A stretch of DNA of 64,000 nt from Enterobacteriaceae bacterium (GCA_902363335.1 CABIZV010000002.1:496001-560000), one strand, 5' to 3'. Positions 35,938 through 45,709 are shown, counted from the first letter of the stretch. The notes: a model not told the origin generated them from the sequence alone. Program-made: numbers and translations.

Positions 35938-36611
35938 TTCAGGCTCCTTTGGGTTAATCCTTGCAAAATAAAATCGATATGGCAGGTCACAACCTGAAAG
36001 ATTTGCTCGGCTTTCTCGCCATCAAACTGCGACCAGCCGGTGCGCATCAGAATCGTTTCCCGCCCGAGGCGGAATGCCAGAACTTCACCCAGCAGCGCAT
36101 GGGTGTGGAGGATCATCTGCGTGCTATTGGCATCGCAGCCAGTGAAGGCTGCAATCAGCCGGGTGAGGTGCGCGTGCAGCGGTGCAATCACCTGATCGTG
36201 AATACGCTGATAGGCGGCCGTCGGCGAAAGCTGTTCGCGGGAGATAAATTTGCTCAGGTTGAGCGTGTCGTCCTGGGTCAGCAGTAAGATCATGTTTCGG
36301 CAGGCTTGCAGAATTAAGCTGCGCATTGCTTCCCGGTTCGGCTGCGCTTCGGCAAAGAGTTTTTCAGCGGCCTCGGCATGCGGGCGAAAATTTTCGCCGA
36401 TAAAGTCAGCAATCCACTGCGCACAGGCCTGGTATAAATCTTCTTTTGAGCCAAAATAGTAGGTAATGGCAGCAATGTTCTGCCCGGCCTCGGCCGCAAT
36501 ATCGCGAGTTGTGGCGTGCAGGCCATATTCGCCGAACTGGGCGAGCCCGGCGGCGATGAGCTGATTTTTAGCTTGCTCACCTTTACTGGTTATTGGCGTT
36601 ACATTCATCAT
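35934..36611 (-). CDS. cecR: CecR (YbiH), TetR-family regulator of the ybhGFSR operon
   Basis: 225 residues. TetR helix-turn-helix at about 16-62 (QLIAAGLAQFGEYGLHATT...NIAAITYYFGSKEDLYQAC). The C-terminal domain is of the DUF1956 type. In E. coli CecR represses its operon and rhlE and influences antibiotic sensitivity. A perfect palindrome lies in the divergent gap to rhlE. Confidence 0.94.
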   Translation of the reverse strand: MMNVTPITSKGEQAKNQLIAAGLAQFGEYGLHATTRDIAAEAGQNIAAITYYFGSKEDLYQACAQWIADFIGENFRPHAEAAEKLFAEAQPNREAMRSLILQACRNMILLLTQDDTLNLSKFISREQLSPTAAYQRIHDQVIAPLHAHLTRLIAAFTGCDANSTQMILHTHALLGEVLAFRLGRETILMRTGWSQFDGEKAEQIFQVVTCHIDFILQGLTQRSLK

Positions 36612-36622
36612 GCCACCAAAAA

Positions 36623-36642
36623 TTAATCAAATGATTGATTAA
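36623..36642. promoter_or_regulatory. CecR operator candidate
   Basis: TTAATCA-N6-TGATTAA, a perfect palindrome just upstream of cecR and 196 bp before rhlE. The size fits a TetR-dimer site. No other palindrome of this quality is seen in the gap. Confidence 0.72.
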
Positions 36643-36837
36643 GATTATGCTGCGTTTTTAATCTTGTCCAGTCCGGTGAATAATCTTGTTTTCCCCCGTT
36701 AAGGGGATAATTTATGCGGTGTATCACAAAAACTGCTACACTCCGCCCCTTCATGACATTGTGGTTTTTGTCATTCCCTCGTTTTTTATCCCCTCGAAAA
36801 CTACACCGCATGCGGTCGGGGTGGGTGTGGAGTATGT

Positions 36838-38205
36838 ATGTCTTTTGATTCCCTCGGATTGAACCCCGAAATTCTGCGTGCCATTGCTGAGCAAGGTTAC
36901 CAGGAACCCACCCCCATTCAGCAGCAGGCGATTCCTGCTGTACTGCAGGGCCGTGACTTGATGGCGAGCGCCCAAACCGGTACCGGTAAAACGGCAGGCT
37001 TTACTCTGCCGCTGCTGCAAACGCTGGTATCCCGTGAGCCGCACGTTAAAGGACGTCGCCCGGTACGCGCGCTGATCCTCACCCCTACGCGTGAACTGGC
37101 TGCGCAGATTGGTGAGAACGTGCGTGAATACAGCCGTTACCTGAACATTCGTTCGCTGGTGGTTTTCGGGGGTGTGAGCATTAACCCGCAGATGATGAAG
37201 CTGCGCAGCGGCGTTGACGTGCTGGTGGCGACACCGGGCCGCCTGCTGGATCTGGAACATCAAAACGCCGTGAAGCTCGATCAGGTTGAGATCCTGGTGC
37301 TGGATGAAGCTGACCGCATGCTGGATATGGGCTTTATCCACGATATCCGTCGCGTGTTGACCAAACTGCCCGCGAAGCGTCAGAACCTGTTGTTCTCTGC
37401 AACCTTCTCCGACGACATTAAAGGTCTGGCTGAAAAACTGCTGACCAACCCGCTGGAAATTGAAGTGGCGCGCCGTAATACCGCTTCCGAGCAGGTGACG
37501 CAGCACGTTCACATGGTGGACAAAAAGCGTAAACGCGAACTGCTGTCGCAGATGATTGGTGAAGGTAACTGGCAGCAGGTGCTGGTGTTTACCCGTACCA
37601 AACACGGTGCGAACCACCTCGCTGAACAGCTCAATAAAGACGGTATCCGCAGCGCGGCTATCCACGGCAACAAATCGCAGGGTGCGCGTACCCGCGCGCT
37701 GGCCGATTTTAAATCCGGCGACATCCGCGTACTGGTGGCGACCGATATCGCCGCTCGTGGTCTGGATATCGAAGAGCTGCCGCACGTTGTGAACTTTGAG
37801 TTGCCAAACGTGCCGGAAGATTACGTTCACCGTATCGGTCGTACCGGCCGCGCGGCGGCGACTGGTGAAGCGCTGTCGCTGGTCTGTGTCGATGAAATTA
37901 AACTGCTGCGTGACATCGAACGCCTGCTGAAAAAAGAGATCCCGCGCATTGCGCTGGAAGGTTATGAGCCGGATCCGTCTATCAAGGCTGAGCCGATTCA
38001 GAACGGTCGCCAGCAGCGCGGCGGTGGCAATGGCGGTGGTCGTGGCCGTCAGGGTCAAGGCCAAGGCGCGGGCCGGGGTCAACAGGCACCACGCCGTACC
38101 GACGGCGGCGCACCGAAAGCTAAGCCGCGCAGTGCGGATGGCAAACCGGCTAGCGATAAGCCGCGTCCGCCGCGTCGCCCGCGTAGAATCACCCCAGCAC
38201 AGTAA
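36838..38205 (+). CDS. rhlE: RhlE, DEAD-box ATP-dependent RNA helicase
   Basis: 455 residues. Motifs in order: PTPIQQQAIP (Q motif), AQTGTGKTAGF (I), PTRELAAQ (Ia), TPGRLLDL (Ib), LDEADRMLDMGF (II), FSATFS (III), FTRTKHGAN (IV), ATDIAARGLDI (V) and HRIGRTGRA (VI). The C-terminal 65 residues are an Arg/Gly/Gln-rich tail. It acts in ribosome assembly and RNA turnover. It is divergent from cecR. Confidence 0.97.
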   Translation: MSFDSLGLNPEILRAIAEQGYQEPTPIQQQAIPAVLQGRDLMASAQTGTGKTAGFTLPLLQTLVSREPHVKGRRPVRALILTPTRELAAQIGENVREYSRYLNIRSLVVFGGVSINPQMMKLRSGVDVLVATPGRLLDLEHQNAVKLDQVEILVLDEADRMLDMGFIHDIRRVLTKLPAKRQNLLFSATFSDDIKGLAEKLLTNPLEIEVARRNTASEQVTQHVHMVDKKRKRELLSQMIGEGNWQQVLVFTRTKHGANHLAEQLNKDGIRSAAIHGNKSQGARTRALADFKSGDIRVLVATDIAARGLDIEELPHVVNFELPNVPEDYVHRIGRTGRAAATGEALSLVCVDEIKLLRDIERLLKKEIPRIALEGYEPDPSIKAEPIQNGRQQRGGGNGGGRGRQGQGQGAGRGQQAPRRTDGGAPKAKPRSADGKPASDKPRPPRRPRRITPAQ

Positions 38206-38211
38206 ATTGCG

Positions 38212-38238
38212 AGCCCGGCCGAAAGCCGGGCTTTCTTT
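38212..38238 (+). terminator. Intrinsic terminator after rhlE
   Basis: AGCCCGGC and GCCGGGCT around CGAAA, followed by a T-rich run. Confidence 0.88.
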
Positions 38239-38267
38239 TTTGCGGCAACCGCCAGAAGATGTCACAA

Positions 38268-38287
38268 TAGTGGCTGTTTATACAGTA
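38268..38287 (+). promoter_or_regulatory. LexA box of dinG
   Basis: TAGTGGCTGTTTATACAGTA has a perfect right half (CAG) and an imperfect left (GTG), as in E. coli dinG, where the left half is also off consensus. It ends 14 bp before the ATG. Confidence 0.75.
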
Positions 38288-38301
38288 TCTCAGGTTTTCT
38301 C

Positions 38302-40449
38302 ATGGCTTTGACCGCCGCGCTAAAAGCGCAAATCGCCGCCTGGTACAAGGCGCTCCAGGAACAGATACCCGACTTTATCCCCCGTGCGCCGCAGCGGCAG
38401 ATGATTGCGGACGTCGCAAAAACGCTGGCCGGGGAAGAGGGGCGGCATCTGGCTATCGAAGCACCGACCGGCGTCGGAAAAACCTTGTCCTACCTTATCC
38501 CCGGCATCGCTATCGCCCGGGAAGAACAAAAAACGCTGGTGGTGAGTACCGCCAACGTCGCCTTACAGGATCAGATCTACAGCAAAGACCTGCCGCTGCT
38601 GCGCAAAATTATTCCCGATTTACGTTTTACCGCAGCCTTTGGTCGCGGCCGTTATGTCTGTACGCGCAACCTGTCGGCGCTTGCCAGCACTGACCCAACT
38701 CAGCAAGACCTGCTCGCCTTTCTTGAAGATGAACTGACGCCGAATAATCAGGAAGAACAGAAGCGCTGCGCAAAGCTAAAAGGCGATCTGGACAGCTATA
38801 AATGGGACGGTTTGCGCGATCACACCGATGTCGCGATTGATGACGACCTGTGGCGACGTCTGAGCACGGATAAAGCCAGCTGTCTCAACCGTAACTGCCA
38901 TTACTACCGCGAATGCCCGTTTTTTGTCGCCCGCCGTGAGATTCAGGAAGCGGAAGTGGTGGTCGCCAACCACGCGCTGGTGATGGCGGCAATGGAGAGT
39001 GAAGCGGTACTGCCAGAGCCGAAAAACCTGCTGCTGGTGCTTGATGAAGGTCATCACCTGCCGGACGTGGCCCGCGACGCGCTGGAGATGAGCGCAGAAA
39101 TTACCGCCCCGTGGTATCGGCTTCAGCTCGATCTCTTTAGCAAGCTGGTGGCAACCTGCATGGAGCAGTTCCGCCCGAAAACCACGCCGCCGCTGGCATT
39201 GCCGGAGCGGCTGACCGCACATTGCGAAGAGCTTTACGAGCTTATCGCCTCGCTCAACAATATCCTCAATCTTTATCTGCCAGCGACCCAGGAGGCTGAA
39301 CATCGCTTCCCGATGGGCGAGTTGCCTGACGAAGTGATGGAAATCTGCCAGCGCCTGGCAAAACTGACCGAAATGCTGCGCGGGCTGGCCGAGCTATTTT
39401 TAAACGATCTCAGCGAGAAAACCGGCAGCCACGATATCGTGCGCCTGCATCGAATTATTTTGCAGATGAACCGCGCGCTAGGGATGTTTGAATCCCAGAG
39501 CAAACTGTGGCGGCTGGCGTCGCTGGCGCAGGCTTCAGGCGCGCCGGTGACCAAATGGGCGACGCGCGATATGCGCGATGGGCAGATGCACGTGTGGTTC
39601 CACTGCGTGGGCATCCGCGTCAGCGATCAGCTTGAACGCCTGCTGTGGCGCAGCGTACCGCATATTGTGGTCACCTCCGCGACCCTGCGTTCGCTTAACA
39701 GCTTCTCGCGCTTACAGGAAATGAGCGGCTTGAAAGAGAAAGCGGGCGACCGCTTTGTGGCGCTGGATTCCCCGTTTAATCATGTTGAACAGGGCAAGAT
39801 CATCATCCCGCAGATGCAGTATGAACCGCTTATCGACAACGAAGAGCAGCATATTGCCGAGATGGCGGCCTATTTCCGCCAGCAGGTTGAGAGTAAAAAA
39901 CATCATGGCATGCTGGTGCTCTTTGCCAGTGGTCGCGCTATGCAGCGCTTTCTGGAGCATGTTCTCGACCTGCGTTTAATGTTGCTGGTGCAGGGCGATC
40001 AGCCGCGCTATCGGTTGGTAGAGCTGCATCGTAAGCGGGTGGAGAGCGGCGAGTACAGCGTGCTGGTGGGGCTACAATCTTTTGCTGAGGGGCTCGATCT
40101 TAAAGGCGAGCTTCTAAGCCAGGTGCATATTCATAAAATCGCCTTCCCGCCGATCGACAGCCCGGTGGTGATTACCGAAGGTGAGTGGCTGAAAAGTCTC
40201 AACCGCTATCCTTTTGAGGTGCAGAGTTTACCCAGCGCCTCGTTCAACCTCATTCAGCAGGTGGGGCGTCTTATACGTAGCCACAGCTGTTGGGGCGAAG
40301 TGATCATCTACGATAAACGGTTGTTGACCAAAAACTACGGTCAGCGTTTACTGAATGCGTTACCGGTATTTCCTATCGAACGCCCGGAAGTCCCGGAAGT
40401 CAAAGCGTTAAAACCGAAAGCCAAACCGCCGCGCCGTAAAAAACGGTAG
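38302..40449 (+). CDS. dinG: DinG, ATP-dependent DNA helicase
   Basis: 715 residues, XPD-like superfamily 2 helicase. Walker A is EAPTGVGKTLSY near residue 55. Four cysteines for an iron-sulfur cluster lie between motifs I and II (C120, then KRC, SC and the NRNCHYYRECPFF cluster). The DEAH-type box is VLDEGHHLPD. Motif VI is QQVGRLIRS. It unwinds D-loops, R-loops and G-quadruplexes and is SOS-induced. Confidence 0.96.
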   Translation: MALTAALKAQIAAWYKALQEQIPDFIPRAPQRQMIADVAKTLAGEEGRHLAIEAPTGVGKTLSYLIPGIAIAREEQKTLVVSTANVALQDQIYSKDLPLLRKIIPDLRFTAAFGRGRYVCTRNLSALASTDPTQQDLLAFLEDELTPNNQEEQKRCAKLKGDLDSYKWDGLRDHTDVAIDDDLWRRLSTDKASCLNRNCHYYRECPFFVARREIQEAEVVVANHALVMAAMESEAVLPEPKNLLLVLDEGHHLPDVARDALEMSAEITAPWYRLQLDLFSKLVATCMEQFRPKTTPPLALPERLTAHCEELYELIASLNNILNLYLPATQEAEHRFPMGELPDEVMEICQRLAKLTEMLRGLAELFLNDLSEKTGSHDIVRLHRIILQMNRALGMFESQSKLWRLASLAQASGAPVTKWATRDMRDGQMHVWFHCVGIRVSDQLERLLWRSVPHIVVTSATLRSLNSFSRLQEMSGLKEKAGDRFVALDSPFNHVEQGKIIIPQMQYEPLIDNEEQHIAEMAAYFRQQVESKKHHGMLVLFASGRAMQRFLEHVLDLRLMLLVQGDQPRYRLVELHRKRVESGEYSVLVGLQSFAEGLDLKGELLSQVHIHKIAFPPIDSPVVITEGEWLKSLNRYPFEVQSLPSASFNLIQQVGRLIRSHSCWGEVIIYDKRLLTKNYGQRLLNALPVFPIERPEVPEVKALKPKAKPPRRKKR

Positions 40450-40477
40450 GCCTGATAAGGCAAAGCCGCCATCAGGC
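40446..40477 (+). repeat. Single REP after dinG
   Basis: GTAGGCCTGATAAGGCAAAG...CCATCAGGC, a forward unit overlapping the last bases of dinG. Confidence 0.8.
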
Positions 40478-40560
40478 GACCTTTTCAGGGGGCCTGATAG
40501 CGCGCACTTGGGTTTTTCGCAAAAAGCTGTTGTCGAATGAGTATTCAAAAGGAGTCGCAC

Positions 40561-41529
40561 ATGGATTACCGCAAAATCATCAAAGAGATCGGGCGAGGCA
40601 AAAATCACGCTCGCGACCTGGATCGGGATACCGCGTGCGGCTTATATACCCGAATGCTTGCAGGGGACGTGCCGGATCTGGAAATGGGCGCTATCCTGCT
40701 TTCCATGCGCATTAAGGGCGAGGGAGAGGCGGAAATGCTGGGCTTCTATGAAGCTATGCAGCACCACACGCTTCGTCTGACGCCACCGGCAGGCAAGCCG
40801 ATGCCGATTGTTATTCCGAGCTATAACGGCGCCCGCAAGCAGGCCAACCTCACGCCGCTGCTGGCGATGCTGCTGCACAAGCTGGGTTTCCCGGTAGTTG
40901 TCCACGGCGTAAGCGAAGATCCCACGCGCGTGCTGACGGAAACCATTTTTGAATTAATGGGGATAGCGCCGACGCTTCATGCCGGGCAAGCACAGGCGAA
41001 ACTCGACGGTCATCAGCCGGTTTATATCCCCATTAGCGCGCTGTGCCCACCGATGGAAAAACAGCTGGCAATGCGCTGGCAGCTGAGCGTGCGCAATAGT
41101 GCCCACTCGCTGGCGAAACTTGCCACGCCGTTTGCAGAAGATGCCGCTTTGCGCCTGTCGAGCGTGTCGCATCCTGAGTATGTGACCAAAGTGGCGAAGT
41201 TCTTTAGCGATATCGGCGGCCGTAGCCTGTTGATGCACGGTACGGAAGGGGAAGTGTACGCCAATCCCCAGCGTTGCCCACAGGTGACCCTGATTGATGC
41301 GCAGGGGGCGCGGGTGGTTTACGAAAGGCAAAGCGAACAGACGGAAGAGACGGTGGTGTTACCTACGGCAAAAGATCCGCAAACAACAGCGCACTGGATT
41401 GAACGCTGTGTGGCGGGGGTAGAACCGGTGCCACAATCGCTGAAAATTCAGATGGCCTGCTGTTTGCTGGCGGCGGGTGAAGTTAGTTCTCTGGCAGATG
41501 GCTTAGCGCGCGTCGCGCAGATGTATTAA
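40561..41529 (+). CDS. ybiB: YbiB, TrpD2-type nucleic-acid-binding protein
   Basis: 322 residues from the ATG at 40561 (MDYRKIIKEIGRGKNHARDL), related to anthranilate phosphoribosyltransferase (TrpD2). The fold is kept (GEAEMLGFYEAM, PSYNGARKQANLTPLLA) but the catalytic GTGGD-type loop is not seen, in line with the known non-enzymatic nucleic-acid binding of the E. coli homologue. The SD AAGGAG precedes the start. In E. coli the gene follows dinG and is LexA-controlled. Confidence 0.93.
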   Translation: MDYRKIIKEIGRGKNHARDLDRDTACGLYTRMLAGDVPDLEMGAILLSMRIKGEGEAEMLGFYEAMQHHTLRLTPPAGKPMPIVIPSYNGARKQANLTPLLAMLLHKLGFPVVVHGVSEDPTRVLTETIFELMGIAPTLHAGQAQAKLDGHQPVYIPISALCPPMEKQLAMRWQLSVRNSAHSLAKLATPFAEDAALRLSSVSHPEYVTKVAKFFSDIGGRSLLMHGTEGEVYANPQRCPQVTLIDAQGARVVYERQSEQTEETVVLPTAKDPQTTAHWIERCVAGVEPVPQSLKIQMACCLLAAGEVSSLADGLARVAQMY

Positions 41530-41539
41530 GCCTTCGAGC

Positions 41540-41615
41540 TTCCCGGCGGCGCTGCGCTTGGCCGGGCTACAAATATGCAAAAATGTAGCCCGGCCAAGCG
41601 CAGCGCCGCCGGGAA
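41540..41615. repeat. Perfect 32-bp inverted repeat of RAYT-type REPs
   Basis: Arms 41540-41571 and 41584-41615 are perfect reverse complements with a 12-base spacer. Each arm carries GTAGCCCGGCCAAGCGCAGC on one strand. The left arm is identical to 45710-45741 upstream of the transposase gene. It lies between the convergent ybiB and ybiJ genes. Confidence 0.95.
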
Positions 41616-41753
41616 CACTCCCACCTCAAATTCCACGCAAAAAAAAGCCCGGCGTGGCGGCCAGGCGAAAAAGGGTATCAACAAGTTCAATGAGGGTTGG
41701 AGCATCACCCGTAAGAGGTCAGGCCTACGGGGTATAACAGGGTTAATAACCGA

Positions 41754-42014
41754 TTATTTGTAGATAACCGCAGTACCGCTAACTTTGTTGTAGGTGTTAG
41801 CAGAAGTGATGGTGTATCCGGTAGCTCCGGCTGCGGCAGCTTTCTGCGCCAGCTGAGCTTCCATACCGTCCAGGGTGCTAGCCCCAACAACGGATACGGT
41901 ACCCATTTCATTCATAGATTGTGCCTGAGTCGACGTGACCGGTTGGGCAGCGAAAGCACCAAACGACAGGGTAGACAGGGCGATAGCAGCAACAGCATAT
42001 TTAATATTTTTCAT
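41754..42014 (-). CDS. ybiJ: YbiJ, small periplasmic protein of the YhcN/BhsA/McbA family
   Basis: 86 residues with a signal peptide ending AFA (about residue 22) followed by AQPVTSTQAQ. The family core is GTVSVVGASTLDGMEAQLAQKAAAAGATGY, ending SGTAVIYK. Family members respond to stress and influence biofilm; the role of this one is unknown. K-12 has a second relative (mcbA) next to fiu that is not found here. Confidence 0.92.
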   Translation of the reverse strand: MKNIKYAVAAIALSTLSFGAFAAQPVTSTQAQSMNEMGTVSVVGASTLDGMEAQLAQKAAAAGATGYTITSANTYNKVSGTAVIYK

Positions 42015-42471
42015 AATCTTTTATCTCGCAGGTGATTCTGTTCGGGGGACGATGTTCTGTCGATGTGATAAGTATCACGTTTTTATTTGATGGAATAAAT
42101 CGAAGAGAATTGATTACCATAATCAAAAATATTGAATGATTATTAATTTATTGATTATTAATAAAATATTCACCCAATGAATGTGTTTGGCGGCGGTTTA
42201 AGCATATGAGGGCGAGCGAGGGCACAATTTGCCACTTTATTTGTCGAAAAGCATGCTCGTAAAGATAACCGATTGCTCTGTATGTGACGGTATGGATTTG
42301 TAATAAAAACTGGTTTTAAGCATGCTGAGCAGAATTATAATCTCGCTCCGTGTTGTACCGTAAACTTTTATCTTGCTTCTGTCTACAGCGTAACATCAGA
42401 AGCAGGGACGCCCGATTCACTGCTCTCCTGACGCCCATCTTCTTCACATAATTTGAGCCATATTGACGCGA
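42015..42471. other. 457-bp AT-rich gap, no gene seen
   Basis: The stretch between ybiJ and ybiX is AT-rich, with runs such as ATTAATTTATTGATTATTAA near 42140. It presumably holds the ybiJ promoter. K-12 has ybiI here; no trace of it is evident. Confidence 0.5.
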
Positions 42472-43149
42472 TTAAATCTCTGACCATTCGCGCAGAAGAT
42501 TGTGGTAAAGATTAAGTAATGACAGCACCTCCTGAGATTCACCGTGGCGATTTTTTAAAGACTGAATATTACCGTCGAGCTCAAATAACATCGCACGCCG
42601 CTTATCATCGCGGATCATCGATTGGATCCACATAAATGACGCCACGCGCACGCCTCGTGTCACCGGGGTGACGCAATGCAGGCTGCTGGCGGGATAAAGC
42701 ACCAAATCCCCTGCCGGAAGCTTCACCGCGTGCTGGCCGAAGGTATCATTGATGGTCAACTCTCCGCCGTCATAGCTCTCAGGCTCGGATAAAAACAGCG
42801 TGGCGGACAAATCGGTACGCATCCAGCCGCTTTGTGGATGCTGACGTACGGCTCCGTCGACGTGGAAACCGTATGTTTCCTCCTGCTGATAGCGGTTAAA
42901 TAGCGGCGTTGATATCGTTTTAGGTAGCGCTGCGGCAAAAAAGAGCGAATGGCGGTTTACCGCTGCCAGCACCTTAGCTTGCAGCGCCGCGTAGCGCTCA
43001 GAACGCGTGTCCACCTGCTGATTATTCTTCACTTGCGCACCCTGCGCGCCGACGGTTGCTCTGCCGTCCACCCACTCGGCCTGATTAAGCTCATCAATAA
43101 GATAGTTAACCTCCTGCGCGTTAAGCACGCCGGGAATGCGGTACATCAT
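42472..43149 (-). CDS. ybiX: YbiX, Fe(II)/2-oxoglutarate dioxygenase (PKHD-type)
   Basis: 225 residues. The metal-binding triad is visible as HVDGAV (His and Asp) and, further on, SLHCVTPVTRGVRVA (His, then Arg for 2-oxoglutarate). Its substrate is unknown. It follows fiu on the same strand after a terminator-like hairpin, so it may be partly co-expressed under iron control. Confidence 0.93.
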   Translation of the reverse strand: MMYRIPGVLNAQEVNYLIDELNQAEWVDGRATVGAQGAQVKNNQQVDTRSERYAALQAKVLAAVNRHSLFFAAALPKTISTPLFNRYQQEETYGFHVDGAVRQHPQSGWMRTDLSATLFLSEPESYDGGELTINDTFGQHAVKLPAGDLVLYPASSLHCVTPVTRGVRVASFMWIQSMIRDDKRRAMLFELDGNIQSLKNRHGESQEVLSLLNLYHNLLREWSEI

Positions 43150-43166
43150 GGGAACTCTCCTTAAAA

Positions 43167-43187
43167 CAGGGGGCTTTCGCCCCCCTG
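43167..43187 (-). terminator. Hairpin between fiu and ybiX
   Basis: On the minus strand a G/C-rich stem (CAGGGGG with CCCCCTG) is followed by TTTT. It should reduce read-through from fiu into ybiX. Confidence 0.75.
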
Positions 43188-43195
43188 AATAAAAC

Positions 43196-45478
43196 TTAGA
43201 AGTGAACGTTTGCCGTTAACGCAAAGGTGCGCGGCTCGCCCGGATGGTAGCGATAACCGCTTTTGTTAATGGAAGATACGTAGTCAGTATCGAACAGGTT
43301 GTAAACGTTCAACTGCAGGTCAAGCGTACTGTTGACGCGATAGCCCAGCTTCGCGTCGGCAACCCAGTAGCTTTCGCTTGAGGATGGCGTGCCAACGGCG
43401 CCATCTTTGCCGCGGTGCATACTACCAACGTAACGCGCGCCTGCGCCGACAGAGAGGGCGTCGGTGGCTTGATACTGGCTCCACAGCGTAAACGCGTGCT
43501 CTGGGGTATACGGCAGGGAAGAGGAACCGTCCTGAGCGGCATTGGCTCCCTCACGGATAGTGGCGCGCTGCTGAGTAAAGCCACCAATCACCTGCCAGGC
43601 AGGGGTGATATTGCCGGCGACCGACAGTTCATAACCCTCTACGCGTTTCGTGCCGTACTGTGAGTAGGTGCCGTCGTCGTTAGCCTCAACGTCATTTTCA
43701 ATATCCGTGCGGAAGAGGGCGGCTGACAGCAACAGGCGCTTATCCAGCACTTCCCACTTGCTGCCCAGTTCACTGGTTTTCGCCTTCTGCGGTTTAAAGT
43801 CGGTGCGGTTGGCGCTGCTGCCGGTTCCGCCCGCCGCTAGCGCGAAATTGCTGCCGCCCGGAGGCTGCTGGGAGATGGCGTAGTTGACATAAACATTGCC
43901 ATTTTGCGTCAGATGATACAGGGCACCTGCTTTCCAGTTGACCAGATTGCCAGACTTAGTGGCATCGACGGTGTTAACCGGTGAGTTTTTGGCCACTCCC
44001 GCAGGACACGCCACCGCACCGCGACCGGTGCCGCCGCACAGAGAGGCGCTGTCATACTCGGTGTGATAGCTATCAAGACGAATACCGCCGTTGAGTTCGA
44101 AATCCTGAGTAATTTGCAGGGTATCAAAAGCGTAAACGCCGAAGGTATCGGTCTGACCGTTGGCATTTGCTCCGCTACGTTGCAGGCCGCCCAGTGAGAT
44201 ATTGCTGTTCGGGTGATACAAATTAACCGGTGGTGGAGTAAATGGATAAACGCCGTAGTTGGTCTGCTGTTCGTGAGTAAATTCCACCCCGGTGCTGATG
44301 TCGTGGCCGATAGCGCCGGTATAAAACTTCGACGTCAGGTTGGTCTGGTTGGTGAGGATCTTATTGCTGACATCTTTGGTGTTGGTCAGGCGAGACCATG
44401 TCCAGCTATTCACGTCGGCAGGATTTGGCCTGCCGATATTGCTTGCGCCACCCATCACCGCCGTCATCATGTAATCCTGCTTTATCTGCGACCAGCGGGT
44501 GGTGTTACGGATAGTGGTGGTGTCGTTAAAATCGTGCTCGAAACGCATTGTTGCCGTATCGGTGGTCGAGTCATCGTAATCTGAATTTGTACCGTAGAAA
44601 TTATGCGTATTCACTTTACCGGAAGAGTTTAGCGCTGAAGTGGCCGCATTAGGCGCAGAGTAGCCAGGCAGCCCCACCGTAGGAATACCGCCGTCCGGCG
44701 TATTATTTTGTTTAACATGCAGATAGTTAAGGTACAGCCGGTTCTGCGTGCCGAGACCGAAGGCGATAGAAGGTGCAATGCCGTAGCGTTCGTTTTTGAC
44801 GTTGTCACGACCTTCATCGTGCGTCTTTTCGCCCATCACGTTTAAACGCACGGCGGTGGTATCACCGATAGCTTCATTAAGATCCAGCGTTCCACGGCGA
44901 TACCATGCGCTGCCGACGCTGGCAGAGGCGTCGATGCCCGAGTCCAGACGCGGCTGTTTGCTGATCATGTTGATGGAACCGGTTGGCGCGCTGCGGCCAT
45001 AGTCGGATCCTGACGCCCCTTTAATGACTTCGACCTGTTCCGTGTTGAACGTATCGCGGGTCACGCTACCGATATCGCGCACGCCGTCAACATAGATGCT
45101 GTTAGACGTATCCGCGCCGCGCATATAAATGGTATCCCCGGTCGATGAGTTGCCGTTTTCTCCGGCGAAGAAGGCTCCCACGCCCGGCACGTTTTTCAGC
45201 GCGTCGGTCAGGTTGGTTGCGCCCTGGTCCTTAATCACCTGTTCGGAAATCACGGTCACGGTACGGGTGGTATCGGCTATCGGGCGGCTGAATTTGGGAT
45301 CAGCCGATTTAGCCGGGGCGTATAAAGAGGGGGCCTGCGCTTCAACAACCAATGTATCGTTTGCGCTCTTGTCCTGGCTTTCTTCCGCCTGAGCGGCGGG
45401 GGTTAAGCCAATGCAAAGGCCGGTGAAAATGGTCAGAGAACTAAAGCTACTGAACGGGGTAGTGCGATTTTTTTCCAT
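43196..45478 (-). CDS. fiu: Fiu, TonB-dependent catecholate siderophore receptor
   Basis: 760 residues from the ATG at 45478 (MEKNRTTPFSSFSS); a longer frame begins at 45538 but runs into the promoter region. Signal peptide ends near residue 31. The TonB box is DTLVVEA, then the plug domain (TDALKNVPGVGAFFAGENG...SINMISKQP) and a 22-strand barrel ending in an aromatic Phe (TANVHF). It imports ferric catechol monomers such as dihydroxybenzoylserine. A Fur box precedes it. Confidence 0.95.
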   Translation of the reverse strand: MEKNRTTPFSSFSSLTIFTGLCIGLTPAAQAEESQDKSANDTLVVEAQAPSLYAPAKSADPKFSRPIADTTRTVTVISEQVIKDQGATNLTDALKNVPGVGAFFAGENGNSSTGDTIYMRGADTSNSIYVDGVRDIGSVTRDTFNTEQVEVIKGASGSDYGRSAPTGSINMISKQPRLDSGIDASASVGSAWYRRGTLDLNEAIGDTTAVRLNVMGEKTHDEGRDNVKNERYGIAPSIAFGLGTQNRLYLNYLHVKQNNTPDGGIPTVGLPGYSAPNAATSALNSSGKVNTHNFYGTNSDYDDSTTDTATMRFEHDFNDTTTIRNTTRWSQIKQDYMMTAVMGGASNIGRPNPADVNSWTWSRLTNTKDVSNKILTNQTNLTSKFYTGAIGHDISTGVEFTHEQQTNYGVYPFTPPPVNLYHPNSNISLGGLQRSGANANGQTDTFGVYAFDTLQITQDFELNGGIRLDSYHTEYDSASLCGGTGRGAVACPAGVAKNSPVNTVDATKSGNLVNWKAGALYHLTQNGNVYVNYAISQQPPGGSNFALAAGGTGSSANRTDFKPQKAKTSELGSKWEVLDKRLLLSAALFRTDIENDVEANDDGTYSQYGTKRVEGYELSVAGNITPAWQVIGGFTQQRATIREGANAAQDGSSSLPYTPEHAFTLWSQYQATDALSVGAGARYVGSMHRGKDGAVGTPSSSESYWVADAKLGYRVNSTLDLQLNVYNLFDTDYVSSINKSGYRYHPGEPRTFALTANVHF

Positions 45479-45583
45479 ATCAATGAGCGTCTTATAATTT
45501 TTTATAACGATGTAAATGATGGCAATCGGGGACGTCATGTTCCCTTTGCCACAGCAGGTGTTTTGTTTTTATTAAATGATGTT

Positions 45584-45608
45584 GATAATGATTTTGATAA
45601 GCATTATC
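45584..45608. promoter_or_regulatory. Fur box upstream of fiu
   Basis: GATAATGATTTTGATAAG and the following CATTATC form overlapping Fur hexamers (GATAAT, GATAAG, CATTATC). It is about 106 bp before the fiu ATG. Confidence 0.82.
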
Positions 45609-45709
45609 AAAACGAGTGACTTTTTATCACTCATTTGGGGAAAAATAAATACATAGCTTTACAGTTTCTTCATTTTTTATACATAAAGGTTACATGTTCG
45701 GCGGGGGGA

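Noticed and set aside
36751..38265. 504-codon minus-strand frame
   Set aside because: It lies antisense to rhlE, which has all DEAD-box motifs; such frames are common opposite GC-rich genes.
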